Shown piece after piece: positions 5,244 through 5,280 of a stretch of 5,280 nt of DNA; positions within the stretch are counted from its first letter, which is position 1, and every line of letters begins with the position of its first letter. Both the position numbers and the translations under genes were made by a program. The DNA comes from UBA1151 sp963579925 (GTDB taxonomy: Bacteria; Chloroflexota; Dehalococcoidia; Lucifugimonadales; Lucifugimonadaceae): the NCBI GenBank assembly GCA_963579925.1, contig CAUZJA010000201.1, forward strand, positions 1 through 5,280, given 5' to 3'. Below the pieces are notes generated by a model, which was given only the letters and a program-made list of their open reading frames with translations, made no database searches and was not told the origin of the DNA.

Positions 5244-5280
5244 CCGCGGCTTTGACGTTTAAAGCTGCATCAATTTAGAA

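Overview
This window is a moderately GC-rich bacterial chromosome segment with five recognisable full-length genes, one short leader-peptide gene and one tentative small ORF. There are no mobile elements, CRISPR arrays, tRNAs or rRNAs that I can see. The taxon cannot be fixed from the sequence. A CTC-type L25 with a long acidic tail, a lipoprotein-like HtrA and an iron-sulfur APS reductase would suit a free-living aerobe. Chloroflexota is one possibility, held at low confidence.

Left part, minus strand: an Rrf2-family regulator with three cysteines in the iron-sulfur position (1056-1484) precedes a MoeB/ThiF-type adenylyltransferase (49-882). The regulator has an extended -10 promoter (1557-1565). 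A GAC-N7-GTC palindrome (1575-1587) lies where the -35 element should be, which suggests autoregulation. The centre carries, on the plus strand, ribosomal protein L25 (1784-2458) and then an HtrA-type serine protease with a probable lipoprotein signal and one PDZ domain (2752-4005). The protease gene ends at a strong intrinsic terminator.

Right part, plus strand: cysH (4333-5079) encodes an assimilatory APS reductase, the step that reduces activated sulfate to sulfite for cysteine synthesis. The most interesting element is its roughly 200-nt leader. It has a TATAAT promoter, then a 27-codon ORF with a strong Shine-Dalgarno sequence (4148-4231) containing Cys-Leu-Cys-Thr-Cys. After that comes an intrinsic terminator (4257-4295) whose 5' arm can instead pair, over 9 bp, with a segment just downstream of the Cys codons inside the leader ORF. 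This has the layout of a trp-type ribosome-mediated attenuator that senses charged tRNA-Cys and controls cysH. A 33-codon ORF with a good ribosome binding site and a GC-rich hairpin follow cysH.

Taken together, both ends of the window concern sulfur: a probable Fe-S or cysteine-type Rrf2 regulator with a sulfur-carrier-activating enzyme on one side, and cysteine-attenuated sulfate reduction on the other. L25 and HtrA in between have general functions in translation and envelope protein quality control.
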